Part shown: piece after piece, positions 20,241 through 33,112 of the stretch | Position numbering within the stretch: the stretch's first letter is position 1 | How the letters are laid out: each line of letters starts with the position of its first letter | Source: an uncultured Micrococcales bacterium | GTDB lineage: Bacteria; Actinomycetota; Actinomycetes; Actinomycetales; Microbacteriaceae | Direction of reading: 5' to 3' | NCBI GenBank assembly: GCA_903834635.1 | Contig: CAILJO010000027.1 | Coordinates: 1-57,199 of the forward strand | DNA: 57,199 nt | Notes under the pieces: generated by a model | What the model saw: the letters and a program-made list of their open reading frames with translations, nothing else | Told to the model about the DNA's origin: nothing | Databases searched by the model: none | Made by a program: the position numbers and the translations under genes

Positions 20241-21284
20241 TTGGAAAACGAAAACTTTTCTCTAGAAATGCGCGGCTACAAGAAGGACGAAGTAGACCGC
20301 GTTCTTAGCGAGCTGCGCGCCGAACTAGAGCACCTGCGCGATTACAACTTCAACGCATCTTCTGAGACCGAAGCACTTCGTTCAGAGGTTGCTGCTCTCA
20401 AGCGCAAGAAAGACTCAGCTCCTGGCTACGCCGAGCTCGGCGCCCAGTTTGAACAGACGCTTCGTCTAGCCGAAGAGCAGGCTAAGAAGCTTGTCTCAGA
20501 TGCCGGCCAGGACGCCATCCGTGTTCGCGAAACGGCAAAGGCCGAGAGTGAGCAACTAACTCGCAAGGCTCAGCAAAAAGCCGACAGCATTCTTGCCGAG
20601 GCAGAGGCTCGACTTGCTGAAGCTCGCATTGAAGCTGAACGCTTGAGTGCCGAAATTCTGCAGGCCGCGAAAGCCAAAGACGCTGAAGCATCGGAGAAAA
20701 TCGGCACCGCCCAGCGCGAGGCCGCAGCGATTAAGTCTGAAGGTGAGCGTTACTCAGCCGAGTTGCGTGCATCTGTACACCGTGAAACCGAAGAGGCACG
20801 TGCTTTGGCAACCGAACTGGCCCAGCGCACCGCGCAGGCCCGTGTCGAGCTCGAGGCTGAGCTGAAGACCAAGCGTGATGAAGCTGAACAAGAGTCATTG
20901 CAGATGTACCAGAAGGCCATTGCACAGGCTCAAGAGGTCACCGACGAAGCGAATGCAAACTTTGCCGACGCCTCGGCTCGTGCCGCTGAGCTAATCAGCG
21001 AAGCAGAGCGCATGTCTCGAGAGGCTGCCCAAAACGCTGCCACACTTTCAGAAGACAGCCAGCGAACCGCTACCAACGTGATCAACCAGGCTCGTCGTCG
21101 CGCAGAATCTTTGAGCCGTCGCGCAGAATCTTTGGCCAACAACGCCATCAAGGAAAGCGAAGATCGCCTCAGCCGCATGAAGGGTGAGCGAGTCGAGATC
21201 GAAGAGTTCTTGTCACAGTTGAGAAACCTCATGTCCACCGAATCGATGGTTGCAGACGCCGAAAACCGCGCCTACGACCAGTAG
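20241..21284 (+). CDS. DivIVA-domain coiled-coil protein (paralogue 1)
   Basis: N-terminal MRGYKKDEVDRVLSELRAEL motif followed by a long Ala/Glu/Lys/Arg coiled coil; TTG start with aaggag RBS. Confidence 0.8.
   Translation: MENENFSLEMRGYKKDEVDRVLSELRAELEHLRDYNFNASSETEALRSEVAALKRKKDSAPGYAELGAQFEQTLRLAEEQAKKLVSDAGQDAIRVRETAKAESEQLTRKAQQKADSILAEAEARLAEARIEAERLSAEILQAAKAKDAEASEKIGTAQREAAAIKSEGERYSAELRASVHRETEEARALATELAQRTAQARVELEAELKTKRDEAEQESLQMYQKAIAQAQEVTDEANANFADASARAAELISEAERMSREAAQNAATLSEDSQRTATNVINQARRRAESLSRRAESLANNAIKESEDRLSRMKGERVEIEEFLSQLRNLMSTESMVADAENRAYDQ
21096..21137 (+). repeat. 21-nt tandem duplication within the DivIVA-like CDS (RRAESLS/RRAESLA)
   Basis: cgtcgcgcagaatctttgagc followed by cgtcgcgcagaatctttggcc, 19/21 identical. 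Confidence 0.85.
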
Positions 21285-21295
21285 TCAAAAACCTT

Positions 21296-21325
21296 AAAAG
21301 CCCTCAGCGAATGCTGGGGGCTTTT
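21296..21325. terminator. Bidirectional intrinsic terminator between the DivIVA-like gene and ligA
   Basis: aaaagccctcagc-gaat-gctgggggctttt. Confidence 0.88.
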
Positions 21326-21348
21326 GGATTATGTGAAACACCGCACAT

Positions 21349-23475
<2,127 letters not shown>

Positions 23476-24597
23476 CTAGGCGTTGGCAACGACATCTTGG
23501 GTGATGTCAGCACTAACTGTGCGATCGATAGTGGTTTGTCCCAAAACACGCGTGCCCACATAGAGAACCGCGGTTTGACCGGGTGCCACACCCATCAGGG
23601 GTTCAATCAAACGCGCCACCAGTTCGCCATCAATAACCGCTGCTCGACATGGCAAAGCCTCACCGTGAGCGCGAACCTGAACGTGCGCGTCGAACCACTC
23701 TGATGCATCCGCTGGAGCCGAGCCACACCAGGTAAAACGGCTTCCAGCGAGCTCCGAGATTGCGAGTGCCGCCTGAGGCCCAACCACAACCGTGTTGGTC
23801 TTTGGGCTGATCGAAAGCACATAGCGAGGCTTGCCGTCGGCAGCAGGGCGCCCAATGTTCAATCCCTTGCGCTGACCAACGGTGTAACCATGGGCACCTT
23901 CGTGCGAGCCGAGCACATTGCCATCGCGATCAACGATTTGGCCAGTCTCTTTTCCAACCTTGTCAGCAAGCCAATCTTGAGTGTCACCTTCTGGAATGAA
24001 ACAAATGTCATAAGAGTCCGGCTTTTGCGCAACGGCAAGACCGCGACGTTCTGCCTCGGCTCGAATGTCAGACTTTGAAGCCGCTAACCCAAGTGGAAAC
24101 ATCGAGTGCTTCAACTGGTCAGCCGTCAGCACGCCAAGCACATAAGACTGGTCTTTTGCCATAGCAAGGCTTCGGTGCAGCTCTAGCTCGCCATCGTCTC
24201 CGGTAATCAATGACGCGTAGTGCCCCGTGCAGACAGCATCGAAACCAAGTGCGAGGGCCTTTTCTAGCAATGCAGCAAACTTGATGCGCTCGTTGCATCT
24301 CATGCACGGATTAGGGGTGCGGCCGGCCTGGTATTCGGCAATGAAGTCATCGACCACGTCGGCCTTGAATCGTTCAGAAAAGTCCCAAACGTAATAAGGG
24401 ATTCCGAGCACGTTGGCTGCGCGTTGGGCATCCATTGAGTCTTCAATCGTGCAGCATCCACGAGAGCCTGTGCGAAGGGTTCCCGGCATACGAGATAGCG
24501 CTAGGTGCACTCCGACCACCTCGTGGCCAGCCTCTACTGCGCGCGCCGCGGCAACAGCGCTATCGACGCCACCGGACATTGCTGCAAGAACCTTCAT
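23476..24597 (-). CDS. mnmA: tRNA-specific 2-thiouridylase
   Basis: [41 protein letters not shown]. Confidence 0.96.
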   Translation of the reverse strand: MKVLAAMSGGVDSAVAAARAVEAGHEVVGVHLALSRMPGTLRTGSRGCCTIEDSMDAQRAANVLGIPYYVWDFSERFKADVVDDFIAEYQAGRTPNPCMRCNERIKFAALLEKALALGFDAVCTGHYASLITGDDGELELHRSLAMAKDQSYVLGVLTADQLKHSMFPLGLAASKSDIRAEAERRGLAVAQKPDSYDICFIPEGDTQDWLADKVGKETGQIVDRDGNVLGSHEGAHGYTVGQRKGLNIGRPAADGKPRYVLSISPKTNTVVVGPQAALAISELAGSRFTWCGSAPADASEWFDAHVQVRAHGEALPCRAAVIDGELVARLIEPLMGVAPGQTAVLYVGTRVLGQTTIDRTVSADITQDVVANA

Positions 24598-24606
24598 TAC
24601 ACAATT

Positions 24607-25776
24607 CTACGAACTTGTATAGCCCGCGCGGTGCGCCGACGCGTGTGCTTGCGGAAGAGCAGCTAAAAACGCATCAACATCTTCGATCGTGTTTGTGTGG
24701 CTGAAAGTCATTCGCAAGCACCCAGACGCTTCCGATTCATCTCGCCCCATGGCCAGAAGCACATGCGAGGCGGCTGTTACGCCAGCCTGGCAGGCGGACC
24801 CATTCGAAACGCACACGCCAGCCTGGTCTAGTAAAAACAAAAGCGAATCGCCCGAGCAGCCAGCGAAGGTGAAGTGGGCGTTGTCAGGCAAACCTGGCGC
24901 GTCGGCTCGGCTGAATCTCGCTGTTGGCACGAGTTTCAAGACTCCTTCGACCAAACGATCTCGCAAGATCACGGTGTGGGCCCGGTGTGAGTCGAGTATC
25001 GAGACAGCAAGTTCGCAAGCCAAACCAAAAGCCTTGGCTCCAGCAGCATTCATCGTGCCCGAGCGCATGGCGCGCTCTTGCCCTCCCCCGTGAACCAATG
25101 AGGTGAGTTTGGCCGACCGAGCCACAACCAAAGCACCTACGCCAACCGGGCCGCCAACTTTATGAGCGGTTATCGACATCGCGGTTAAACCGGTTTGGGC
25201 AAAGTTGATCGATATGTGTCCGAACGCGGCGACCGCATCGGAGTGCACCGGGATGTCGAAAGTTTTTGCTAACTCGACGACCTCGTTGATGTCGGTTATT
25301 ACCCCAGTCTCGTTATTCGCCCACATAAGCGAAATCAGTGCCACACGCTCATGGTTGTTGGTCAGAAACTCTTTGAGCCAAACCAGGTCGACGACTCCAC
25401 GTTCATCAACAGGAACCCAAACGGCCTCGGCACCCTGTTCCTTTTCTAGCCAGTCAATCGGGTCGATGACGGCATGGTGCTCGGTGGCGGCGCTAACGAT
25501 TAGTGGCCGGCTGGCATCTTTGTTTCGTGCCCAGAAAAGGCCCTTGATGGCCAAGTTATCGCTCTCGGTGCCACCAGAAGTGAAAATTACTTCGTTTCGA
25601 TTAGCACCGATGGCGTTCGCCACCTGCTCGCGAGCTTCTTCTAGAGCTTTTCTTGCTAACTGACCAGAGGAATGGACGCTCGAAGGGTTGCCGACCAAAC
25701 TCAAGTGCTGCGTGTAGCACTCAAGCACCTCTGGCCGAATCGGCGAGGTGGCGGCGTGGTCAAGGTAAACAACCAT
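24607..25776 (-). CDS. Cysteine desulfurase (NifS/IscS family)
   Basis: YLDHAATSPIRPEVL, SGGTESDNLAIKG, AHKVGGPVGVGAL, SNGSACQAG. Confidence 0.95.
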   Translation of the reverse strand: MVVYLDHAATSPIRPEVLECYTQHLSLVGNPSSVHSSGQLARKALEEAREQVANAIGANRNEVIFTSGGTESDNLAIKGLFWARNKDASRPLIVSAATEHHAVIDPIDWLEKEQGAEAVWVPVDERGVVDLVWLKEFLTNNHERVALISLMWANNETGVITDINEVVELAKTFDIPVHSDAVAAFGHISINFAQTGLTAMSITAHKVGGPVGVGALVVARSAKLTSLVHGGGQERAMRSGTMNAAGAKAFGLACELAVSILDSHRAHTVILRDRLVEGVLKLVPTARFSRADAPGLPDNAHFTFAGCSGDSLLFLLDQAGVCVSNGSACQAGVTAASHVLLAMGRDESEASGCLRMTFSHTNTIEDVDAFLAALPQAHASAHRAGYTSS

Positions 25777-25876
25777 AAGTTCAGCCTACCTAGCCGAATC
25801 TGCCGAGCAGCAGCAGATTGGCGGATAAACTTTTGGACAAGTTCGCTTTCAAGCCAAATTTCCACGCAAGGTACTC

Positions 25877-27919
25877 ATGCCAACCTCTTCTTACGCCCAA
25901 GCCAGCCTTGGGGTAACCCTTGAGGACGGCAAAGGCACGATTCGTGTCTATTCATCAACAGCCGAGAGCGTTGAGTTCTTAATCCTCAACCCAGAGGATT
26001 CAAGCGATGTTCTAAAACGAATCACTTTGAAACGCGATGGCGACATCTGGAGCGCTTCTTCTTCTGCAATTGCAGTGGGCGTTCACTATGCATTGCGAGC
26101 CAGCGGTCCGGATGGCCCGCGAAACGGCTTCAACAACACCGTCAACCTGATCGACCCCTATGCGATCGGGGTGAAACGCGAATCGGCTCGTGAATTTCAC
26201 AACGTGATTATCGACCGAAGTTTTGACTGGCAAGGGGTTACAAAACCCAATACTCCTATGACTGAATCGGTCATTTACGAAGCACATGCTCGTGGCCTGA
26301 CCCGAGGAAACCTAGAACTTCACGATGACATTCGCGGAACCTATGCCGCCCTCGCTCACCCGAGCACTATCGAGCACCTAAAGCGAATCGGAGTAACAGC
26401 CGTCGAGTTGCTTCCGATACAGATGTTCATTTCAGAACCTCGATTGATGAACATGGGGCTCATCAACTATTGGGGCTACAACACCATAAACTTTTTTACC
26501 CCGCACCACAGATATGCGTCGCCAGCTGCGATCGAACAAGGCCCCGATGCCATTGTTCGAGAGTTCAAAACTGCTGTTCGTGAACTGCACCGTGCAGGCA
26601 TCGAAGTGATTCTTGACGTGGTTTATAACCACACCGCCGAGGGCGGCAGCCGCGGACTGACCTACTCGTTTAGAGGACTAGATAACTCCTCTTATTACCG
26701 TCAAGACGACCAAGGCAACTATCACGACACCACCGGCTGCGGAAACTCGCTAGATTTTTCGAACCCGAGAGTCGTTGAGCTAACAATGGATTCTCTTCGC
26801 TACTGGACCGAAGAGATGCAGATTGACGGATTCAGATTCGACTTAGCAACGACTTTGGCTCGCGACGCAAACAACCAGTACGACCCGAACCACCCGATGC
26901 TCCATGCGATGGTCAATGATTCAGTTCTGGCCGACAGCAAACTGATTGTTGAGCCTTGGGACATCGGACTCGGTGGCTGGCAAACAGGAAACTTTCCTGA
27001 TCGGTTTAGCGAGTGGAACGATCGTTATCGAGACTCGGTGCGCAAATTCTGGTTGACCGACATAGCGAGCGCACGAAACTCGGGCAACCATTACAGCGGG
27101 GTAGCCGACATGGCAACGCGACTCTCGGGTTCTAGAGACATTGTTGACGGCCCGTCTGGCCCGATTGGCAGCATCAACTTCATCACCGCTCACGATGGGT
27201 TCTGCCTTCGCGACTTGGTTTCATACAACGTCAAGCACAACCAAATGAATGGTGAGAGCAACCGCGACGGAAACTCGAACAATTTCTCGTTCAACCACGG
27301 CGCTGAAGGTGAAGTAGACGACGCAGAGATTTCTGCATCGCGCAGACGTGCCTCAAGAAACCTTTTGGCTACACTTTTGCTTTCAGCCGGCGTGCCGATG
27401 GTCACTGCTGGTGATGAGCGAGGCAAAACCCAGATGGGCAACAACAACGCCTATTGCCAAGACAGCACTCTCTCTTGGATGAACTGGAAACTGAACAAAC
27501 ATCAGCAAGATCTCGAGGATAACTTCGCGGCTCTCACCAAAATTCGAAGAGAACACCCGTCGCTTAGACAATCGAACTTTGGAAATTTTGACGCGGCATC
27601 AGCCGAGAGCGACATGGTCAAATGGTTTGACCAAAACGGCGACATAATGACCGAAGCGCAATGGAACGATGCCGAGCAACGTACCTTGTTGAGATTGGTT
27701 CAACACGTTGATGAAAATGGGGCATCCGACACCACATTGACTATCGTCCATGGCGCCGAGACTCCGATTGACCTCGTGCTTCCGGATTGGCCAAGCGCGT
27801 GGAGTTTGATTTGGAACAGCTCGAATGAAACTGCCGAAGAGGTTAGTCAAAACCAGATCCCAGGCTCTAAGGTTTCGGCAGGCCCAACCAGCATCCTGGT
27901 TTTTGCCGCAAATAGCTGA
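25877..27919 (+). CDS. glgX: Glycogen debranching enzyme (GlgX/isoamylase type GH13)
   Basis: DVVYNHTAEGG, GFRFDLATTLAR, IVEPWDIG, ITAHDGFCLRDLVSYNVKHN. Confidence 0.93.
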   Translation: MPTSSYAQASLGVTLEDGKGTIRVYSSTAESVEFLILNPEDSSDVLKRITLKRDGDIWSASSSAIAVGVHYALRASGPDGPRNGFNNTVNLIDPYAIGVKRESAREFHNVIIDRSFDWQGVTKPNTPMTESVIYEAHARGLTRGNLELHDDIRGTYAALAHPSTIEHLKRIGVTAVELLPIQMFISEPRLMNMGLINYWGYNTINFFTPHHRYASPAAIEQGPDAIVREFKTAVRELHRAGIEVILDVVYNHTAEGGSRGLTYSFRGLDNSSYYRQDDQGNYHDTTGCGNSLDFSNPRVVELTMDSLRYWTEEMQIDGFRFDLATTLARDANNQYDPNHPMLHAMVNDSVLADSKLIVEPWDIGLGGWQTGNFPDRFSEWNDRYRDSVRKFWLTDIASARNSGNHYSGVADMATRLSGSRDIVDGPSGPIGSINFITAHDGFCLRDLVSYNVKHNQMNGESNRDGNSNNFSFNHGAEGEVDDAEISASRRRASRNLLATLLLSAGVPMVTAGDERGKTQMGNNNAYCQDSTLSWMNWKLNKHQQDLEDNFAALTKIRREHPSLRQSNFGNFDAASAESDMVKWFDQNGDIMTEAQWNDAEQRTLLRLVQHVDENGASDTTLTIVHGAETPIDLVLPDWPSAWSLIWNSSNETAEEVSQNQIPGSKVSAGPTSILVFAANS

Positions 27920-27983
27920 CCTCAAAACCGTAACTAACGCATAACCACTTTGGTTTGACCTAATTTCGCACCTCGTTTGCCGA

Positions 27984-27998
27984 TAAGTTTGGTTTATG
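27984..27998 (+). promoter_or_regulatory. Candidate -10 (TAAGTT) 6 nt upstream of glgE ATG; leaderless-type start
   Basis: TAAGTT 27984-27989, tggttt, ATG 27996; no SD. Confidence 0.4.
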
Positions 27999-30017
27999 AC
28001 GAACGTGATTGTTTACAGGCATGAATCGCCTGTTGGTCGTTTTCCGATCCTCGACATTAGACCGACCGTCGACTCCGGTCGCTGGCCGGCGAAGGCGTTT
28101 GTCGGCGAAGTAGTTCCGTTTAGCGCGGTTGTCTTTCGAGAAGGGCATGACGCGCTTGGCGTTGAGCTTTTGCTCACTTCTCCCTCAGGTAAATCCTCTG
28201 TCACCAGGATGCGCTCTGGCGCACCAGGCAGCGACCGCTGGCACACCGAAGCAGTACTCGATGAGCAAGGCTCGTGGAGTTTTTCGATTCGCGCGTTTGC
28301 AGACGACTTTGAGACTTGGCATCACAACACCGAAATCAAGCTTGCCGCCGGAGTAGATGAAGAACTCATGATGCTCGAGGGCATCTCATTGCTTACGAAA
28401 GCGGCTTCAGAAAAGGATAGACCTAAGGCTAACGCGAAGTCGCTCATTGAGTCGGCCGAGATTCTTGCGGATCAGAGCAAGACAGCGACCGAACGGTTCG
28501 AAACCAGCCAAAACCAGGCTCTAGCTAAAAGCATCGGGTCGCACCCGATTCGAAGCCACTCAACCGTGAGTGACTCGTTCGTCATTAGTTGCGAACGAAC
28601 CCTTGCAGGAGTCGGTGCCTGGTACGAGTTTTTTCCACGCAGTGAAGGCGCCAAGTTTGACAGCAAAACAAAAACTTGGACCTCGGGAAACTTTAAAACC
28701 GCAACCAAACGGCTGTCAGCCGTGGCATCAATGGGCTTTGACGTTTTGTACATGCCTCCGGTTCATCCGATTGGCAAGGCCTTTCGCAAAGGACCAAACA
28801 ACACTCTGAATGCGGGCGAACAAGACCCAGGTTCACCTTGGGCAATTGGTGGCGAAGCAGGAGGTCACGATGCAATACATCCAGACCTTGGCACCGACAA
28901 TGACTTCAAAGAATTCGTGAAGTCCGCCAATGCGCTTGGACTCGAAATTGCTATGGATCTGGCCCTGCAGGCCAGCCCAGATCACCCTTGGGTGAAATCT
29001 AACCCTGAGTGGTTCACCACTCGTGCGGATGGCACTATCGCCTATGCCGAGAACCCTCCGAAGAAGTATCAAGACATATATCCAGTGAACTTTGACAACG
29101 ACCGCGAAGGTATTTACCAAGAGGTTTTGAGGGTTGTGAAACACTGGATCAGCTTCGGCGTGAAGATCTTCAGAGTAGATAACCCGCACACCAAACCGGT
29201 GAACTTTTGGGAATGGCTAATCGCCGAAGTTACTGCCGACCACCCAGAAGTAATCTTCTTGGCCGAAGCCTTTACGCGCCCGGCCATGATGCACACCTTA
29301 GGCAAAGTAGGGTTTCAGCAGTCCTATACCTACTTCACCTGGCGAAATACACCTCACGAACTTCGGGAATACGTCTTAGAACTGGCCTATTCAACTGACG
29401 CCTTTTTTAGGCCAAACTTTTGGGTCAGCACGCCTGACATTTTGACTCAGTATCTGCAGTACGGCGGCAAACCCGCTCACAAGATTAGAGCGGTTTTAGC
29501 TGCAACCTGTTCGCCCTCCTGGGGAATGTATGCCGGTTACGAGCTGATCGAATCAGTGGCACGATCGGGTGCCGAGGAACATGTCGATTCAGAGAAGTAC
29601 GAGTACAAGGCTCGTGACTGGGCTGCGGCTGAGAAGAGTGGCCGAAGCATCGCAGGGTTTGTGAAGACGCTTAATCAAATTCGCAGAGACAACCCAGCCT
29701 TGAGACAACTTAGAAATGTGGAGTTTCACGGGTCAGACGATGCCGCCATCATTGCGTTTTCAAAGCACATCAAAGCCGACCACAGCGACACCGGCAAAGC
29801 AAATCACGTGATTGTCGTCGTAAACACCGACCCGCACGCAGTTCGCGAGACCACAGTTCGCCTCGACATGTCGAAGTTTGGTTTCGACGCTGCGGATCAG
29901 TTCGAAGTTCAAGACCTGATCACCGGAGCCAAGTTTGTTTGGGGTGCAAACAACTATGTTCGACTCGACTCATTCACCGAACCAGCGCACATTCTTCAAG
30001 TTCTGAGAAAGAAGTAG
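27996..30017 (+). CDS. glgE: Alpha-1,4-glucan:maltose-1-phosphate maltosyltransferase
   Basis: GH13 protein with GlgE-like N-terminus (RFPILDIRPTVDSGRWPAKAFVGE) and core GVKIFRVDNPHTKPVNFWEWLI, FLAEAFTRPAMM. Confidence 0.93.
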   Translation: MTNVIVYRHESPVGRFPILDIRPTVDSGRWPAKAFVGEVVPFSAVVFREGHDALGVELLLTSPSGKSSVTRMRSGAPGSDRWHTEAVLDEQGSWSFSIRAFADDFETWHHNTEIKLAAGVDEELMMLEGISLLTKAASEKDRPKANAKSLIESAEILADQSKTATERFETSQNQALAKSIGSHPIRSHSTVSDSFVISCERTLAGVGAWYEFFPRSEGAKFDSKTKTWTSGNFKTATKRLSAVASMGFDVLYMPPVHPIGKAFRKGPNNTLNAGEQDPGSPWAIGGEAGGHDAIHPDLGTDNDFKEFVKSANALGLEIAMDLALQASPDHPWVKSNPEWFTTRADGTIAYAENPPKKYQDIYPVNFDNDREGIYQEVLRVVKHWISFGVKIFRVDNPHTKPVNFWEWLIAEVTADHPEVIFLAEAFTRPAMMHTLGKVGFQQSYTYFTWRNTPHELREYVLELAYSTDAFFRPNFWVSTPDILTQYLQYGGKPAHKIRAVLAATCSPSWGMYAGYELIESVARSGAEEHVDSEKYEYKARDWAAAEKSGRSIAGFVKTLNQIRRDNPALRQLRNVEFHGSDDAAIIAFSKHIKADHSDTGKANHVIVVVNTDPHAVRETTVRLDMSKFGFDAADQFEVQDLITGAKFVWGANNYVRLDSFTEPAHILQVLRKK

Positions 30018-30020
30018 CCC

Positions 30021-32231
30021 ATGGCGCTCAAGAAGCCCAAGACCGAAATGCAACTGCCAGCCATCGGTGAATATGAGCGCGACAAGGTTTCAAACGGCTC
30101 ACACCACGATCCGCACTCCACCCTTGGCATTCATGAAGTTGCTGGAGGCTGGGTTGTTCGAACGTTAAAGCCAATGGCAAAATCTGTGTTTGCCGTGCTG
30201 TCAGACGGCAGCCAAGTCGAACTGAATCACGTTTGGAACGGAATCTGGGATGGATTCGTTGCCGCTAAGTCGATGCCCGACTATCGCATTCTTGCCAAGT
30301 ACATCACCGATGGCGACGAGACCGACTGGCTCGTCGATGACCCCTATCGCCACCTGCCCACCATAGGCGAACTTGACCTGCACTTGATTCGAGAGGGTCG
30401 TCACGAAGAACTTTGGAAGGTCCTCGGTTCGCACGTTCGAACCTTCAACGATTCAATCGGCGAAACAAAAGGCACCTCGTTCGCTGTTTGGGCACCGAAT
30501 GCGAAGGCCGTGCGCGTTGTTGGAGATTTCAACCACTGGGATGGCGTTGCCCATTCGATGCGCGTGATGGGAGCCTCGGGTATTTGGGAGCTTTTTATCC
30601 CGGGAGTTCTGGCGGGTTCGACCTATAAGTTTGAAATCTTGACCAAAGCTGGCCACTGGATCAAAAAGATTGACCCGCTGGCTCGTTATGCACAGGTTCC
30701 TCCTGACACTGCCTCGATTGTTAGTGAGTCAACTCACGTTTGGGGTGACTCGGCGTGGCTTAAGGCTCGAGCCAAACAAGATTCGCTCAAGATACCGGTT
30801 AGCGTTTATGAACTTCACGCAGGCTCTTGGCGAGGCTCTATGAACTATAGAGAGTTAGCCAAAGAGTTGATTCCTTATGTTCAGCAACTCGGTTTTACAC
30901 ATGTCGAGTTCATGCCACTTTCGGAGCACCCTTATGCGCCATCGTGGGGTTACCAGGTGACCGGCTACTTTGCGCCAACCTCGCGCTTTGGCAACGCCGA
31001 TGACCTCAAGTTTTTGATTGACGAGCTGCACGCCGCAGGCATCGGTGTGATTTTGGACTGGGTTCCTGCGCACTTTCCAAAGGATGACTGGGCTTTGGCG
31101 CGGTTCGATGGCGAACCGTTGTATGAGCACCCAGACCCTCGTCGCGGTGAACACCCCGACTGGGGAACCTACATTTTTGACTTTGGCCGCACCGAAGTTA
31201 AGAACTTCTTGGTCGCCAACGCTCTCTATTGGTTAGAAGAGTTTCACATCGATGGCCTGAGAGTCGATGCCGTAGCGTCGATGCTCTACCTCGACTACTC
31301 ACGCGAGAATGGCGAGTGGTTGCCTAACGTGAACGGTGGTCGTGAGAACCTGGACGCCATTCAGTTCATGCAAGAGACCAACGCAACAGCTTATCGACGC
31401 AACCCCGGAATCATGATGATCGCCGAAGAGTCGACCTCGTGGGCAGGAGTCTCGGCTCCGACCGATGGAGGCGGGCTAGGTTTTGGGTTCAAGTGGAACA
31501 TGGGTTGGATGAATGACAGCCTTCGATACATCGAAAAAGACCCGATGTATCGGGCGCACCACCATGGCGAGCTGACCTTCTCGATGCTCTATGCCTATGA
31601 CGAAAAATTTGTTCTGCCAATCAGCCACGACGAGGTAGTTCACGGCAAAGGTTCGCTACTGGCCAAGATGCCTGGCGACCGGTGGCAGCAAATGGCCAAT
31701 GTGCGGGCATTCTTGACCTACATGTGGTCGCATCCAGGCAAAAAACTATTGTTCATGGGAAGCGAGTTTGGGCAACCATCCGAGTGGAATCTTGAGCACG
31801 GGCTTGACTGGTGGATTTTGGAGCAACCGTCTCACAAGGCACTGCAGTCTCTGGTTTCAACATTGAACCGGATGTATCTAGAAAACCCAGCAATGTGGCA
31901 ACTTGATCACGAGCAACGCGGATTCACTTGGATTGATGGCGGAAACAGCGAGGCTAACACTCTGAGCTTTTTGCGTTGGGACGAAGCCGGAAACCCCGTT
32001 GCCTGTGTAATCAACTTTGCCGGCAACCCGCACCACAACTTCAGGCTTGGCTTGCCAAAATCAGGCAAATGGACCGAGATTCTCAACACCGATGCGTCTG
32101 AATTCGGCGGATCAGGCGTCGGCAACCTAGGCAGCGTAGACGCTAATCTCGAGGGCAGTCACGGCCAGCCGTTTTCAGCCGAGATCACCGTGCCACCGCT
32201 TGGTGCGGTTTGGTTCAAACCGGCTAGCTAA
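30021..32231 (+). CDS. glgB: 1,4-alpha-glucan branching enzyme
   Basis: FAVWAPNAKAVRVVGDFNHWDG, FHIDGLRVDAVASMLYLDYSRENGEW, LPISHDEVVHGKGSLL. Confidence 0.97.
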   Translation: MALKKPKTEMQLPAIGEYERDKVSNGSHHDPHSTLGIHEVAGGWVVRTLKPMAKSVFAVLSDGSQVELNHVWNGIWDGFVAAKSMPDYRILAKYITDGDETDWLVDDPYRHLPTIGELDLHLIREGRHEELWKVLGSHVRTFNDSIGETKGTSFAVWAPNAKAVRVVGDFNHWDGVAHSMRVMGASGIWELFIPGVLAGSTYKFEILTKAGHWIKKIDPLARYAQVPPDTASIVSESTHVWGDSAWLKARAKQDSLKIPVSVYELHAGSWRGSMNYRELAKELIPYVQQLGFTHVEFMPLSEHPYAPSWGYQVTGYFAPTSRFGNADDLKFLIDELHAAGIGVILDWVPAHFPKDDWALARFDGEPLYEHPDPRRGEHPDWGTYIFDFGRTEVKNFLVANALYWLEEFHIDGLRVDAVASMLYLDYSRENGEWLPNVNGGRENLDAIQFMQETNATAYRRNPGIMMIAEESTSWAGVSAPTDGGGLGFGFKWNMGWMNDSLRYIEKDPMYRAHHHGELTFSMLYAYDEKFVLPISHDEVVHGKGSLLAKMPGDRWQQMANVRAFLTYMWSHPGKKLLFMGSEFGQPSEWNLEHGLDWWILEQPSHKALQSLVSTLNRMYLENPAMWQLDHEQRGFTWIDGGNSEANTLSFLRWDEAGNPVACVINFAGNPHHNFRLGLPKSGKWTEILNTDASEFGGSGVGNLGSVDANLEGSHGQPFSAEITVPPLGAVWFKPAS

Positions 32232-33112
32232 TAGAGAAGACTTGCCAGTCGCTTTCGAGCGGCAAGCAAATCGGCATTGTCTGGCTCAACGACGGCGAAA
32301 AGTTCGACCAGGTGCTTGCGCAGTTGATCTTTTGAGTCTGGATGCACCAGGAAGCCATCCAAAATGGCATTAAAAGCCAAGCCAACTTGCCCAACCGATG
32401 CCATCACATCACTCCAAAGCAATAAACCTTCGAGATCTGAGGGTGGAAGTTGAGGCAAAGAACTGGGATTAATGCCATCGGTTCGCTGCAGAAGTTTGAC
32501 TTGTGCCAATCCACTAACAGCTAAGTCATCTCGAGGGTTTTCGGCAAGCGCCCTGTTGTACGCGGCGATTGCAGCATCAAAATCCATTCGACCTATCGCA
32601 TCGAAGGCCTCTTGGTGAAGTGGCGCCAAGGCAGGCATGGCAGTCGCTGGCAGAGGAGCATCGCCAATCACTGCCAACGAGTTCAAACCGTTCTCGGCTG
32701 CCACCTTGAGAACTTGTTCGATGACTTTGGTGGTCGACTCTTCGTCTTGGTCTCCCTCGAAAAGCGGAACCGGCTGCCCCTTGATAACAGCTATCAGAGT
32801 TGGTGCACCCTTAACAGCGAAAGCCTGAGACACTCGTTGCTCTAGTTGTGCATCGACACGAGCTAAAACTGCTCGCCCACCGAATGACAAAACGACGCGC
32901 TCGAGGCGTTCACTAAACTCGAGCGGTTTTACCGAGTCAGCGTGAAATTCCAAAATGACCGGCACCTCGTTTGACAGCGACAAGACATCGCGAAGGTTCT
33001 GTTCGGTGCATTCGAAGACCATGGCGGGCACACTCACCGATGCCTTCGGCGATTGCGTGACGGCCGGCTTGTTAAGTTTAGAAAGGTCGTAAGCCCCATT
33101 AAAGTTGCTCAT
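32228..33112 (-). CDS. Thioredoxin-domain plus TPR protein (YbbN/CnoX-like)
   Basis: Trx-like segment (VPVILEFHADSVKPLEFSERLERVV...GAPTLIAVIKGQPVPLFEG) plus C-terminal TPR-like helices; lacks CxxC. Confidence 0.75.
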   Translation of the reverse strand: MSNFNGAYDLSKLNKPAVTQSPKASVSVPAMVFECTEQNLRDVLSLSNEVPVILEFHADSVKPLEFSERLERVVLSFGGRAVLARVDAQLEQRVSQAFAVKGAPTLIAVIKGQPVPLFEGDQDEESTTKVIEQVLKVAAENGLNSLAVIGDAPLPATAMPALAPLHQEAFDAIGRMDFDAAIAAYNRALAENPRDDLAVSGLAQVKLLQRTDGINPSSLPQLPPSDLEGLLLWSDVMASVGQVGLAFNAILDGFLVHPDSKDQLRKHLVELFAVVEPDNADLLAARKRLASLLY

